Shown here: positions 1 through 7,169 of the stretch, in pieces
Numbering within the stretch: the first letter of the stretch is position 1
How the letters are laid out: every line of letters starts with the position of its first letter
Virus record (IMG/VR): IMGVR_UViG_3300030117_000547
Coordinates: 1 to 34,420 of that record
Direction: 5' to 3' (one strand)
DNA length: 34,420 nt
From: a virus
Translations under genes and position numbers: made by a program
The notes under the pieces: model-generated
Database searches by the model: none
The model's input: the letters and a program-made list of their open reading frames with translations, nothing else
What the model was told of the DNA's origin: nothing

Positions 1-1860
1 ACAGGAACTTCTAATGTTGGTGTGGGTGCGTTTAGTTTAAATGATAACACCACAGGAAGTCAAAATACCGCTGTAGGTCAAAATGCTTTAGAAGCAGCCA
101 CAACAGCAGATAACAACACGGCAGTTGGATTTCAAGCTATGTATACCACCACCACAGGAACAGCTAATGCTGCACTTGGTACTTATGCTTTAGATGCCAA
201 CACTACAGGAGATTCAAATACAGCAATAGGTTATGGAACTTTAACTAATGCTCAAACTGCAAGTAACAATACGGCAGTAGGAAGAAACGCATTACTTTCA
301 AATTCAGGTGGTGCTGGTAATACTGCTGTGGGTGCAAGAGCGTTAGATGCTAATACTTCGGGGGATCATAACGTAGCTATAGGAGAAGATGCTTTAACTA
401 CCAGTGAAACTGTTGATGATAATGTTGCTGTAGGACGAAAAGCATTAGAAGTAAATGTAGCAGCAGGTAATACGGCTGTTGGTCGTGCATCAATGGCAGT
501 TAATACAACAGGAAATGGTAATGTTGCAATGGGTTACGCAAGTTTAGATGCAAATACCACAGGAAACAACAACACAGCTATTGGGTATGAAGCTCTAAGT
601 GCAAACACTACAGCCGACAGTAATGTAGCTGTAGGTAAACACGCACTTTTACTTAATACTACTGGTGCAGCTAATACTGTTATAGGTACATTTGCAGGCG
701 ATGCCTTAACAACAGGTTCTTCTAACACTGCTCTTGGTTATGGTTCTTTAAGTGCTAATACCACTTCGGGTGCAAATACGGCTGTAGGTAGGGAGGCTTT
801 AGCAGCAACTACAGGAGCATACAATACAGGAGTTGGTTACGAAGCACTAGAAGCAAACACAACTGGAGCTTCTAATACAGCTGTTGGTTCAGAAGCTTTA
901 GAAGCAAATACTACTGGTGGCTCTAACACAGCAGTCGGAGCAAATGCTTTAGATGCAAATACAACTGGAAGCTACAGCACAGCAGTAGGACAAAATGCTT
1001 TAGGGGCTGCAACTACAGGGGGTTATAACACAGCAGTAGGACAAGGTGCTATGTTAGCAACAACCACAGGTGCATATAATGTTGCAATGGGTGTTGATGC
1101 TATGGTTTCTAATACCACAGCAGATAATAATACTGCTATTGGTTATTATGCTTTAAAAGCAAATACTGTAGGTACTTATAATACAGCAGTCGGTACTTAT
1201 TCTCTGGAAACAAATGTTGATGGAAGTAGAAATACCGCAATGGGTTATGGTGCTTTAAGAACAATGGAACCCTCTACTGCATCAGACACCTATAATACAG
1301 GCTTTGGTTATGCAGCTTTATCCTCAGCCACTACAGGAACATATAACACAGCCGTTGGTGGAAATGCTTTAGCAGCAAACACTACAGGAGGATATAACGT
1401 AGCTGTAGGTGCAGATACCTTAGACGCTAGTACAACAGGAAGTAGTCTTACTGGTCTTGGATATGGTGCTTTATCAGCAAACACTACAGCTTCTAACAAC
1501 ACCGCAGTTGGTAATAGTTCTTTATTATCAACTACATCAGGAGGTCAAAATGTTGCGGTTGGTAAAGATGCGTTAAAATTAAACACAGCAAGTGAAAACA
1601 CAGCAGTCGGTACTTATAGTTTAGACGCTAACACCACAGGTGGGAACAATTGTGCAGTCGGATATGGGGCTTTAGGGGCTAATACCACAGGTGCTCAGAA
1701 CACCACTGTAGGACATTCCTCATTAGACGCTTGTACCACTGGTGTAGATAATACAGCTGTTGGTTATAGTGCTTTAGGAGCGTGTACTACTGGTGGTTAT
1801 AATACAGCTATTGGAAAGAACTGTGGAGATAATATAACTACCGCTAGTTATTGTTCGTTA
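1..1860 (+). repeat. Coding tandem repeats of the tail fibre (about 66-69 bp unit)
   Basis: Degenerate direct repeats run through the fibre gene, each encoding a variant of NTTG-x-x-NTAVG-x-x-AL. Units vary in DNA sequence and slightly in length, so this is an old protein repeat rather than a fresh microsatellite. The pattern decays after about 1860, before the chaperone domain. Confidence 0.85.
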
Positions 1861-2373
1861 ATTGGAGATTTGATTGATACAGGAGATGCTACAAGCAATA
1901 ATTGTAACGCTATGGGCTACGAGATTACTGCTGTTACTGGTTATACAACTATTGGTATTTCTAGTAGCGATATTAGAGCACAACATGGTGTAGCAACTTG
2001 GGCAACAGTATCAGATGAAAGAGTTAAAAAAGACATTGAAGATTCTACAGTCGGATTAAACTTTATAAATGACCTAAGACCTGTAACCTTTAACTATAGA
2101 AATAAAGGTGATTTACCTAAAGAATTTAAGGCTTACGAAGAAGGTTCTACAGAGGTTTATAAAAGCGAAAAAAGTCAACATGGTTTCATAGCACAAGAAG
2201 TTAAAGCAGCTATTGATAAACACAGTGATATTAAAGATGGCTTTAGTATGTGGGATGATGATGATGCTACTGGACAACAAAGAGTTGGTGAAACAGCTTT
2301 AATACCTATGCTAACTAAAGCAGTACAAGAACTCTCGGCAAAGGTCGAAGAATTAGAAGATAAACTTAAATAA
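1..2373 (+). CDS. Repeat-rich tail fibre with C-terminal S74 intramolecular chaperone (5' partial)
   Basis: The frame is open from base 1, so the GTG at 22 is internal and the true start lies left of the window. About 600 residues are tandem units of roughly 22 residues built on the pattern NTTG-x-x-NTAVG-x-x-AL, the kind of repeat seen in trimeric beta-helical fibres. A C-terminal domain starts near base 2011 with S-D-E-R-V-K. The Ser and the Lys five residues later (664 and 669 counted from the GTG) match the Ser/Lys dyad of peptidase S74 (endosialidase-type) chaperones, which fold the trimer and then cut themselves off just before the Ser. Downstream HGFIAQEV is typical of the family, and the end is a short coiled coil. 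Inferred role: host recognition. The fibre assignment is firm; the receptor is unknown. Confidence 0.9.
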   Translation, partial: TGTSNVGVGAFSLNDNTTGSQNTAVGQNALEAATTADNNTAVGFQAMYTTTTGTANAALGTYALDANTTGDSNTAIGYGTLTNAQTASNNTAVGRNALLSNSGGAGNTAVGARALDANTSGDHNVAIGEDALTTSETVDDNVAVGRKALEVNVAAGNTAVGRASMAVNTTGNGNVAMGYASLDANTTGNNNTAIGYEALSANTTADSNVAVGKHALLLNTTGAANTVIGTFAGDALTTGSSNTALGYGSLSANTTSGANTAVGREALAATTGAYNTGVGYEALEANTTGASNTAVGSEALEANTTGGSNTAVGANALDANTTGSYSTAVGQNALGAATTGGYNTAVGQGAMLATTTGAYNVAMGVDAMVSNTTADNNTAIGYYALKANTVGTYNTAVGTYSLETNVDGSRNTAMGYGALRTMEPSTASDTYNTGFGYAALSSATTGTYNTAVGGNALAANTTGGYNVAVGADTLDASTTGSSLTGLGYGALSANTTASNNTAVGNSSLLSTTSGGQNVAVGKDALKLNTASENTAVGTYSLDANTTGGNNCAVGYGALGANTTGAQNTTVGHSSLDACTTGVDNTAVGYSALGACTTGGYNTAIGKNCGDNITTASYCSLIGDLIDTGDATSNNCNAMGYEITAVTGYTTIGISSSDIRAQHGVATWATVSDERVKKDIEDSTVGLNFINDLRPVTFNYRNKGDLPKEFKAYEEGSTEVYKSEKSQHGFIAQEVKAAIDKHSDIKDGFSMWDDDDATGQQRVGETALIPMLTKAVQELSAKVEELEDKLK

Positions 2374-2383
2374 GGAGTAAAAA

Positions 2384-2728
2384 ATGGCAGTAAGCAAAAA
2401 ACTTGTAAGAACCATTCCTTATGTCAAATCCAGTAAAGTGGAAAAATGGCATTTGGAAATGCAATACGAGAATGATAGCGAAGGCGATGCAACATACTAC
2501 ACCAGTACATTTAGTGTAGATGTAAATTCGTCTGATACTGACCCAGCATCGGGAGCAGTAACAAATAACTTTACTAAAGCAGCAAAAGGCACGTTCAGTA
2601 ACGCTGACTTAGTAGCGTTGTGTCCTGTATCACGTTGGGATGCAATATTTGCTAGTCAGGTTGATTCGGTTATTACTAACCCGCCTAGCGAGCCAGTACC
2701 TGACGAATCATTTAGCGTACCTAGTTAA
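2384..2728 (+). CDS. Small hypothetical phage protein
   Basis: A 114-aa acidic protein that I do not recognise. It begins 10 bases after the fibre stop with a good GGAG ribosome site six bases before the ATG. There is no signal peptide or membrane segment. The middle is rich in Ser, Thr and Asp, and the last 15 residues are Pro/Glu/Ser rich. Its place directly behind the fibre gene suggests a fibre accessory or minor virion protein, but this is position-based inference only. Confidence 0.7.
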   Translation: MAVSKKLVRTIPYVKSSKVEKWHLEMQYENDSEGDATYYTSTFSVDVNSSDTDPASGAVTNNFTKAAKGTFSNADLVALCPVSRWDAIFASQVDSVITNPPSEPVPDESFSVPS

Positions 2729-2730
2729 AC

Positions 2731-3441
2731 ATGGCTGAGGTAACAGTACATAATATGCCTAGTGTGTATGTTATGGAAACCGAAATGCCTATGAGCATGG
2801 TTGAGGACTTGAATGATTATCTTGACGAATACGTTGATGATAAAAATAAAAAGTCATTAGCTGATACTTTAGTAGGACAAATAGCACAAGGTGAACAATT
2901 ACTTATGGACAATGATGATCCTAGAGTAAAAGAATATACAAACTTTATTTGTGGTTTGGGGGCAGATTATATTAATTTCTTTTCTCAAAACACTGGCACG
3001 AGTCTTAATAAGCCTAAAGCCGTAGCTGTTGATGAAACTTGGTCAGTACACAGTTACGAAGGCGATTACAACCCAATACACGATCACGGCACTAAAACCA
3101 TAATGGGTATATCTACTACTGGCTGGACTAAAGTACCACAACAAATACTAGATCAACCTGTAGCTGGATCACCTAACTATTCTTTATATAATACATCTGG
3201 TGATTGTGATGGGTATATCGCTTTTCAGTATGGAAGAAACAGTTTAATGGACACAGATAGATTGAGACCACCTCAATCTTTTGTTATTCAACCACAAGTC
3301 GGGAAGTTGTTAGTTTTCCCTTCCTGGTTGCAACACATGGTATATCCTTTTAAGGGAGAGGGCGAAAGAAGAACTGTCGCTTCTAATCTTAATTGTTGGG
3401 ATATGGCTGAACAAGAACTAACAACAAACGAGGAAGAATAA
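2731..3441 (+). CDS. 2OG-Fe(II) oxygenase-like protein
   Basis: A 236-aa protein resembling the 2-oxoglutarate/Fe(II) dioxygenases often carried by marine phages (family 2OG-FeII_Oxy_5 type). Visible signatures are the H-D-H cluster at residues 117-119, a distal His in L-Q-H-M-V at 202, and Arg 213/214 in E-R-R-T-V-A-S-N, which fits the 2OG-binding position. Such enzymes hydroxylate proteins, nucleic acids or small molecules; the substrate here cannot be read from sequence. The gene starts two bases after the previous stop and its TAA overlaps the next ATG (TAATG), so translation is probably coupled. It sits between the fibre and the membrane/lysis genes. Confidence 0.75.
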   Translation: MAEVTVHNMPSVYVMETEMPMSMVEDLNDYLDEYVDDKNKKSLADTLVGQIAQGEQLLMDNDDPRVKEYTNFICGLGADYINFFSQNTGTSLNKPKAVAVDETWSVHSYEGDYNPIHDHGTKTIMGISTTGWTKVPQQILDQPVAGSPNYSLYNTSGDCDGYIAFQYGRNSLMDTDRLRPPQSFVIQPQVGKLLVFPSWLQHMVYPFKGEGERRTVASNLNCWDMAEQELTTNEEE

Positions 3442-3617
3442 TGGAAGCAATTTCAAATATTATTGGATTAATAACTTTAATAGTAACAGTATCATCTATT
3501 GTTGCTGCTATTACGCCAACTCCTAAAGATGATGTATGGATTGGTAAGCTATATAAACTTATTGATCTTTTTGCATTAAATATTGGTAAAGCCAAAAATA
3601 AAGCAGGCGATAAATAA
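3441..3617 (+). CDS. 58-aa single-span membrane protein
   Basis: A short gene wedged between two TAATG junctions: its ATG overlaps the oxygenase stop and its own TAA overlaps the next ATG. The first half is one hydrophobic helix (about residues 5-24, Ile/Val rich). The second half is Lys rich and would be cytoplasmic. I cannot assign a family. Position at the head of a run of small membrane proteins makes a holin, antiholin or lysis-regulating role possible. The exact frame fit at both ends supports it as a real gene despite its length. Confidence 0.65.
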   Translation: MEAISNIIGLITLIVTVSSIVAAITPTPKDDVWIGKLYKLIDLFALNIGKAKNKAGDK

Positions 3618-3802
3618 TGGCAACAGCGAGGGACGCTTTAAATGCCATAGAGTCTCACGAAAGAGAATGTAAAGCATTATACAAAAGTATTGATAAAAGG
3701 CTGGAAGCTGGGTCAAAGCGTTTTGATAAACTTGAAGCTATGCTTTGGGCTATATATCCTTTTATTGTTGCAACTATCGTTGCAGCTAAATTTATAGGAT
3801 AA
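3617..3802 (+). CDS. 61-aa membrane protein, holin/XhlA-like layout
   Basis: An N-terminal amphipathic, charged helix (about residues 5-42) is followed by one C-terminal membrane segment (about 43-60) ending two residues later. The layout, cytoplasmic helix first and membrane anchor last, resembles small phage XhlA-type or antiholin proteins. It is translationally coupled to the previous gene by TAATG. Specific function is inference from topology and neighbours. Confidence 0.65.
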   Translation: MATARDALNAIESHERECKALYKSIDKRLEAGSKRFDKLEAMLWAIYPFIVATIVAAKFIG

Positions 3803-3807
3803 TTGAT

Positions 3808-4230
3808 ATGTATGAGTATGGTTGCAAAGTTGAAAGAGTCGTTGATGGAGATACTGTCGATGTTACTCTTGATCTCGGCTTTGATATTCTTTATAAGTCT
3901 CGTGTTCGTCTATATGGTATTGATACTCCCGAGTCACGCACTCGTAACTTGGATGAGAAGGCTAGAGGAAAACTGGCAAAATCTTTCTTAGAGGATGCTA
4001 TTAATAACGGCAAAAAAGTTGTTATTCAAACAAAACTAAAAGACTCAAGAGGAAAATTTGGTAGAGTCTTAGGTGATATAGTAGTTGATGGAATAAATAT
4101 TAACCAGTCAATGGTTGATAATTTTCATGCAGCAGCTTATTTTGGTCAAAGCAAACAAGCTATAGAAGCAGTGCATCAATCAAATAGAACAAAATTAATT
4201 GAAATGGGAGTATTTATACCTGATGAATGA
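3808..4230 (+). CDS. Thermonuclease family (SNase-like) nuclease
   Basis: A 140-aa micrococcal-nuclease-type protein. The N-terminal V-D-G-D-T and the R-L-Y-G-I-D-T-P-E-S motif supply the Ca-binding Asp (15, 39) and catalytic Arg34/Glu42 pattern. K-F-G-R at 83-86 supplies the second catalytic Arg (equivalent of staphylococcal R87). No signal peptide is visible, so it would act in the cytoplasm or after lysis. The family hydrolyses DNA and RNA in a Ca-dependent way. It lies inside the membrane/lysis gene run and overlaps the next gene by 8 bp. Possible roles are host nucleic-acid salvage or removal of viscous DNA at lysis. Confidence 0.88.
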   Translation: MYEYGCKVERVVDGDTVDVTLDLGFDILYKSRVRLYGIDTPESRTRNLDEKARGKLAKSFLEDAINNGKKVVIQTKLKDSRGKFGRVLGDIVVDGININQSMVDNFHAAAYFGQSKQAIEAVHQSNRTKLIEMGVFIPDE

Positions 4231-4612
4231 TAGCAGTAGTAAATTTGGTGGAGACATGGATCGTAATGAAGTTGAAATGGACCTCAACAAGTTTATGGAC
4301 ATGATTAGGGAAATATCTGATTTAAAAGATAAAATTAGAGAATTAGAAGATTCTACAAATGTAAACCCCCATCAAAAATGGATTCATTTAGCGCAAGCAG
4401 TTGACTCTTGGAGAATATTTCCAAGAGTATTTTTGAGCGTTTATATCTTTTTGCTTTATTATTCTACGATGTGGTTTATGGCTTTAGAATCTCCTAGCTT
4501 AGAACAATCTGGTCTTATATCTATAATTGTTGGTGCAGGAGCAGCTTGGTTTGGACTTTATGCAGGAACCTCTGGAGCTTCTAAAAGCTTTAAAGGAGAA
4601 GGTAAAGAATAA
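4223..4612 (+). CDS. Two-span membrane protein with N-terminal coiled coil (holin-like)
   Basis: A 129-aa protein from the ATG at 4223, which overlaps the nuclease stop by 8 bp. A later ATG at 4256 is an alternative, but the GGTGGAG before it ends only two bases away, too close. Residues about 15-45 are charged and coil-like. Two hydrophobic helices follow (about 68-90 and 97-117, the second Gly/Ala rich), then a basic tail. Topology and location suit a holin or pinholin, but no family is certain. Confidence 0.65.
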   Translation: MNDSSSKFGGDMDRNEVEMDLNKFMDMIREISDLKDKIRELEDSTNVNPHQKWIHLAQAVDSWRIFPRVFLSVYIFLLYYSTMWFMALESPSLEQSGLISIIVGAGAAWFGLYAGTSGASKSFKGEGKE

Positions 4613-4909
4613 ATGTCAGAAACATTTGGTCTTATAGCAGAATTAGGTCTGCCAATAGCAAGTGGATTAATTATGGGATTTTTTATATTTCTTGTAATGA
4701 AACAGCTTATGGATAATCTCGTAAGCGAAATTAAACAAGTACAAGGAATATCAAAGATGCTTATAACAAGAGCTTCTATAATGAATAATGACATTATTCG
4801 TATAGATACTAGCGTATCAGCAGCTTTAAATTTAGCTCCAGATTTAGATAGAATAGCTAGAGCAGAAAACTTTGTAGAAGATGGAAAGATAGACGCACGG
4901 AGAGACTAA
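4613..4909 (+). CDS. 98-aa single-span membrane protein, BhlA/UviB-like
   Basis: One N-terminal membrane helix (about residues 8-30) is preceded by a short periplasmic stretch and followed by an amphipathic helix rich in Ile, Asp and Arg. The opening L-I-A-E-L-G-L-P-I is closely echoed by L-V-S-D-F-G-F-P-V in the next gene, so the two look like tandem relatives. This topology is that of BhlA/UviB-type holin-like proteins. It starts directly after the previous stop, and its TAA overlaps the next ATG. Confidence 0.65.
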   Translation: MSETFGLIAELGLPIASGLIMGFFIFLVMKQLMDNLVSEIKQVQGISKMLITRASIMNNDIIRIDTSVSAALNLAPDLDRIARAENFVEDGKIDARRD

Positions 4910-5172
4910 TGGATATAGTCCAATTAGTTTCAGACTTTGGTTTTCCAGTAGTTATGGTAGTTGGTCTAGGTTATTTTGTTTATTTTGTTTGGCAAACTAT
5001 CACTAACAAAATAGACCCAGCAGTAGAAAGTATGAAAACTACGATTATTCGTTTAACCGATCAATTAAGATTACTCGATCAAGATATGATAAGGCTACAG
5101 GAGAAAGTAAATACAGCATTAGAACTAAAGGAAAAGGAAGAAAATGAGCAAAAAAGGAACAAAAGAAAATAA
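4909..5172 (+). CDS. 87-aa single-span membrane protein, paralogue of the preceding gene
   Basis: Same layout as the 4613 gene: a short N-terminus, one membrane helix (about 8-29), then a charged coiled coil ending in a Lys/Glu-rich tail. Coupled upstream by TAATG and overlapping the CsgF-like gene by 29 bp. A holin/antiholin pair with its neighbour is the simplest reading. An alternative is an accessory to the secretion cassette that follows. Neither can be decided from sequence. Confidence 0.65.
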   Translation: MDIVQLVSDFGFPVVMVVGLGYFVYFVWQTITNKIDPAVESMKTTIIRLTDQLRLLDQDMIRLQEKVNTALELKEKEENEQKRNKRK

Positions 5173-5671
5173 TGGTAGTTTAGGGCTTTTTTTTGCTTCT
5201 ATAGGATTAGGTACATTATTTTATTTAATATTATTCTTTTATGCTGGAATTTTACCTGCCGACCAAATAGTTCAAGAGTTTAAGAGTCCTAGTTTTAGTG
5301 GTATAGCTACATCTTCACATTATTTAACCATTGATGAACAAGAAAAAACTAGAAGGGATGAAGAAGCTGAAAAGGTTGAAAATGCTCTTAAAGAAGCTGA
5401 GCGTGAAGCTGAAAATACTACACTAGCAAAGTTTTTAAGAAATTTAGAAAGTAGAATCTATAGTCAGTTATCAAGAGATATAGCTGAAAGCCTGTTTAAC
5501 TCCGAAGGAGGAGGAACAGGAGGAAGTATAGAATTAGAAGGCAGTATAATAACTTTTGTAAATGACGGGATAAATATTACCCTAACAGTTACAGATGCAG
5601 ATGGGAATATTACAACTATTGTTATACCCATAGGTATATTTGGTGTATGTTCAGACGACTGTGGCATATAG
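5144..5671 (+). CDS. csgF: CsgF-like curli secretion adaptor
   Basis: 175 aa. After an N-terminal hydrophobic segment (about residues 13-35), the protein carries Q-E-F-K-S-P-S-F-S-G near residue 43. This corresponds to the F-R-N-P-N-F-G-G segment with which E. coli CsgF plugs the CsgG barrel. A charged helical region (about 62-105) leads to a C-terminal strand-rich domain where V-T-D-A-D-G-N-I-T-T matches the C-terminal CsgF pattern of a turn followed by Thr/Ile strands. It lies immediately before a CsgG-like gene and overlaps it by 25 bp, as expected for a pair working in the outer membrane. Differences from E. coli: longer, a long Glu/Lys helix, and a C-terminal C-S-D-D-C pair. The assignment comes from remembered family patterns plus context. 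Confidence 0.78.
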   Translation: MSKKGTKENNGSLGLFFASIGLGTLFYLILFFYAGILPADQIVQEFKSPSFSGIATSSHYLTIDEQEKTRRDEEAEKVENALKEAEREAENTTLAKFLRNLESRIYSQLSRDIAESLFNSEGGGTGGSIELEGSIITFVNDGINITLTVTDADGNITTIVIPIGIFGVCSDDCGI

Positions 5672-6489
5672 GAATATATTTAATTATTCCTTTTATTTTA
5701 GCTAGTTGTGCTAGCTATTCACCACCAGGATCAACTGGATGTGCTTCTTTTTTAGAATGTGTAGAAGAACCTAAATTACTTAGACCAGCGCAAGAAAAGT
5801 TAAAATCTTTATCAAAGCCTAATCAGCAAGCAGTAGTTGCTGTTTATAATTTTCAAGATTTAACTGGGCAACGAAAAAGCTCACAAAAAATGGCGCTTTT
5901 TAGTACAGCAGTTACTCAAGGAGCAGATCAATATTTAATAGATGCTTTGCGTTCAGCTGGCGATGGTTCATGGTTTGTTGTGGTTGAAAGGGCTTCTTTA
6001 GACTCATTAACAAAAGAACGACAACTAATAAAAAACACAAGACAAACTTATGATGGTGAAGTAGGTAATACATTAAAACCTCTTTTATTTGCAGGTCTTA
6101 TATTTGAAGGAGGCATTATTCAGTATGACACAAATATAGGAACAGGCGGTAATGGCGCTCGTTATCTTGGGATAGGCTCAAGCAATCAATGGAGAAAAGA
6201 CGAAATAACAGTATCAATACGAGTAGTTCTCGTACAAACAGGAGAAGTAATTTTAAACACTATGGTCTCTAAAACAGTTTTGAGCGCAGGTACTAGCCGA
6301 GATGTTTTTAGATTTATAGAAATGGGAACTGAATTAGTTGAGCTTGAAACAGGTTATTCTGAAAATGAAGCTGTAGGTTATGCCACTAGATCAGCGATAG
6401 AAGAAGCTGTTTATCAAATAATAATGAAAGGCATAGAACAAGAATTTTGGGATTTTGATTATTCACTATTAAGTGAGGAGGTAAAATGA
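5647..6489 (+). CDS. csgG: CsgG-like outer-membrane curli secretion pore lipoprotein
   Basis: 280 aa, the same length class as E. coli CsgG (277). Residues 1-20 are a lipoprotein signal with lipobox L-A-S-C, giving lipid-modified Cys21. Family landmarks follow in order: V-Y-N-F-Q-D-L-T-G-Q (near 67-75), F-S-T-A-V-T-Q (85-91), W-F (109-110), G-A-R-Y-L-G-I-G, V-F-R-F-I-E, and G-Y-S-E-N-E-A. E. coli CsgG forms a nonameric 36-strand barrel that exports unfolded curlin. The ATG at 5647 overlaps the CsgF-like gene by 25 bp. The gene ends in an ATGA overlap with the first curlin-repeat gene. CsgE, the periplasmic cap of the classical system, is not seen. The family call is secure; the physiological role in a phage is open. 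Confidence 0.93.
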   Translation: MFRRLWHIGIYLIIPFILASCASYSPPGSTGCASFLECVEEPKLLRPAQEKLKSLSKPNQQAVVAVYNFQDLTGQRKSSQKMALFSTAVTQGADQYLIDALRSAGDGSWFVVVERASLDSLTKERQLIKNTRQTYDGEVGNTLKPLLFAGLIFEGGIIQYDTNIGTGGNGARYLGIGSSNQWRKDEITVSIRVVLVQTGEVILNTMVSKTVLSAGTSRDVFRFIEMGTELVELETGYSENEAVGYATRSAIEEAVYQIIMKGIEQEFWDFDYSLLSEEVK

Positions 6490-7169
6490 AAAATCTTTTA
6501 AAAATATTGTTAATTTTAATTGCGCCTGCTCTTTTTGCAGCGAATAACGATATTTATATAACACAATCTGGTACTGGTTTAACTATGAATATAGACCAAA
6601 TTGGCGATAGTAATGTAGTTGGTACATCACAAACTAGAGCTACATTTAGCGGTACTTCTATGACAGTAGATGTAGATCAAGTAGGAGATTCAAATACTTT
6701 GGCAGCTTCTATAGCTCAAGGTAACAGTACATCTTTTACATTAGCTTCTACAGGAGATAGTAACTCAACTACATTAGCATTTGGCGCTACAGGAGATGTT
6801 GCTAATACAGACTTTGATTTAGCTGCTACAGGTGATTCTAATGCTGTAACCTTTACACAAGGCGCAGATGCAACAGCAACAGCTGGTAATCAAGATATAG
6901 TTATAGCGGGTACTTCTAATGATATTAATGCAAAATGTGAAGTTGTTGGTTGTATTAATAACTGGAATGTTGATGGTGATTCTAATGATATTGACACTAC
7001 ACAAACTGGAAACGCAGATCACTCAATAACAGCAACAATAACTGGAAATACTAATAATATAGATATAGACCAGACTAATAGCACTGGTAGTGTATCTGAT
7101 GTAGTAGTCATAACTGCTACTACAAGCAATGGGACTATAGACATAGACCAATGCACAAGTGGCTGTTAA
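6486..7169 (+). CDS. Secreted curlin-repeat protein 1
   Basis: 227 aa with a cleavable signal peptide (residues 1-19, ending L-F-A-A). The mature part holds repeated curlin-like units such as M-N-I-D-Q-I-G-D-S-N, V-D-V-D-Q-V-G-D-S-N and N-I-D-I-D-Q. Several units are degenerate, with G-D-S-N kept and the Gln lost. It therefore resembles CsgA/CsgB amyloid subunits, which are exported through CsgG. Unlike E. coli curlins it has two Cys pairs, 151/156 and 223/227, the latter at the extreme C-terminus. A strong GAGGAGG site (6475-6481) precedes the ATG, and the start overlaps the csgG stop. Whether it is a fibre subunit, a nucleator or a soluble effector is not known. Confidence 0.82.
   Translation: MKNLLKILLILIAPALFAANNDIYITQSGTGLTMNIDQIGDSNVVGTSQTRATFSGTSMTVDVDQVGDSNTLAASIAQGNSTSFTLASTGDSNSTTLAFGATGDVANTDFDLAATGDSNAVTFTQGADATATAGNQDIVIAGTSNDINAKCEVVGCINNWNVDGDSNDIDTTQTGNADHSITATITGNTNNIDIDQTNSTGSVSDVVVITATTSNGTIDIDQCTSGC

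Noticed and set aside
22-24. GTG at 22 as the start of the tail fibre gene
   Set aside because: The frame is open to base 1 and the repeat pattern continues upstream of it, so the gene extends beyond the window.
1-1860. CRISPR-like or satellite array
   Set aside because: The repeats are coding, degenerate, contiguous and match a known fibre repeat pattern; there are no unique spacers.
3803-3991. 62-aa hydrophobic ORF overlapping the thermonuclease
   Set aside because: It is a shifted frame of the thermonuclease gene, which has all family motifs; no good ribosome site supports the short ORF.
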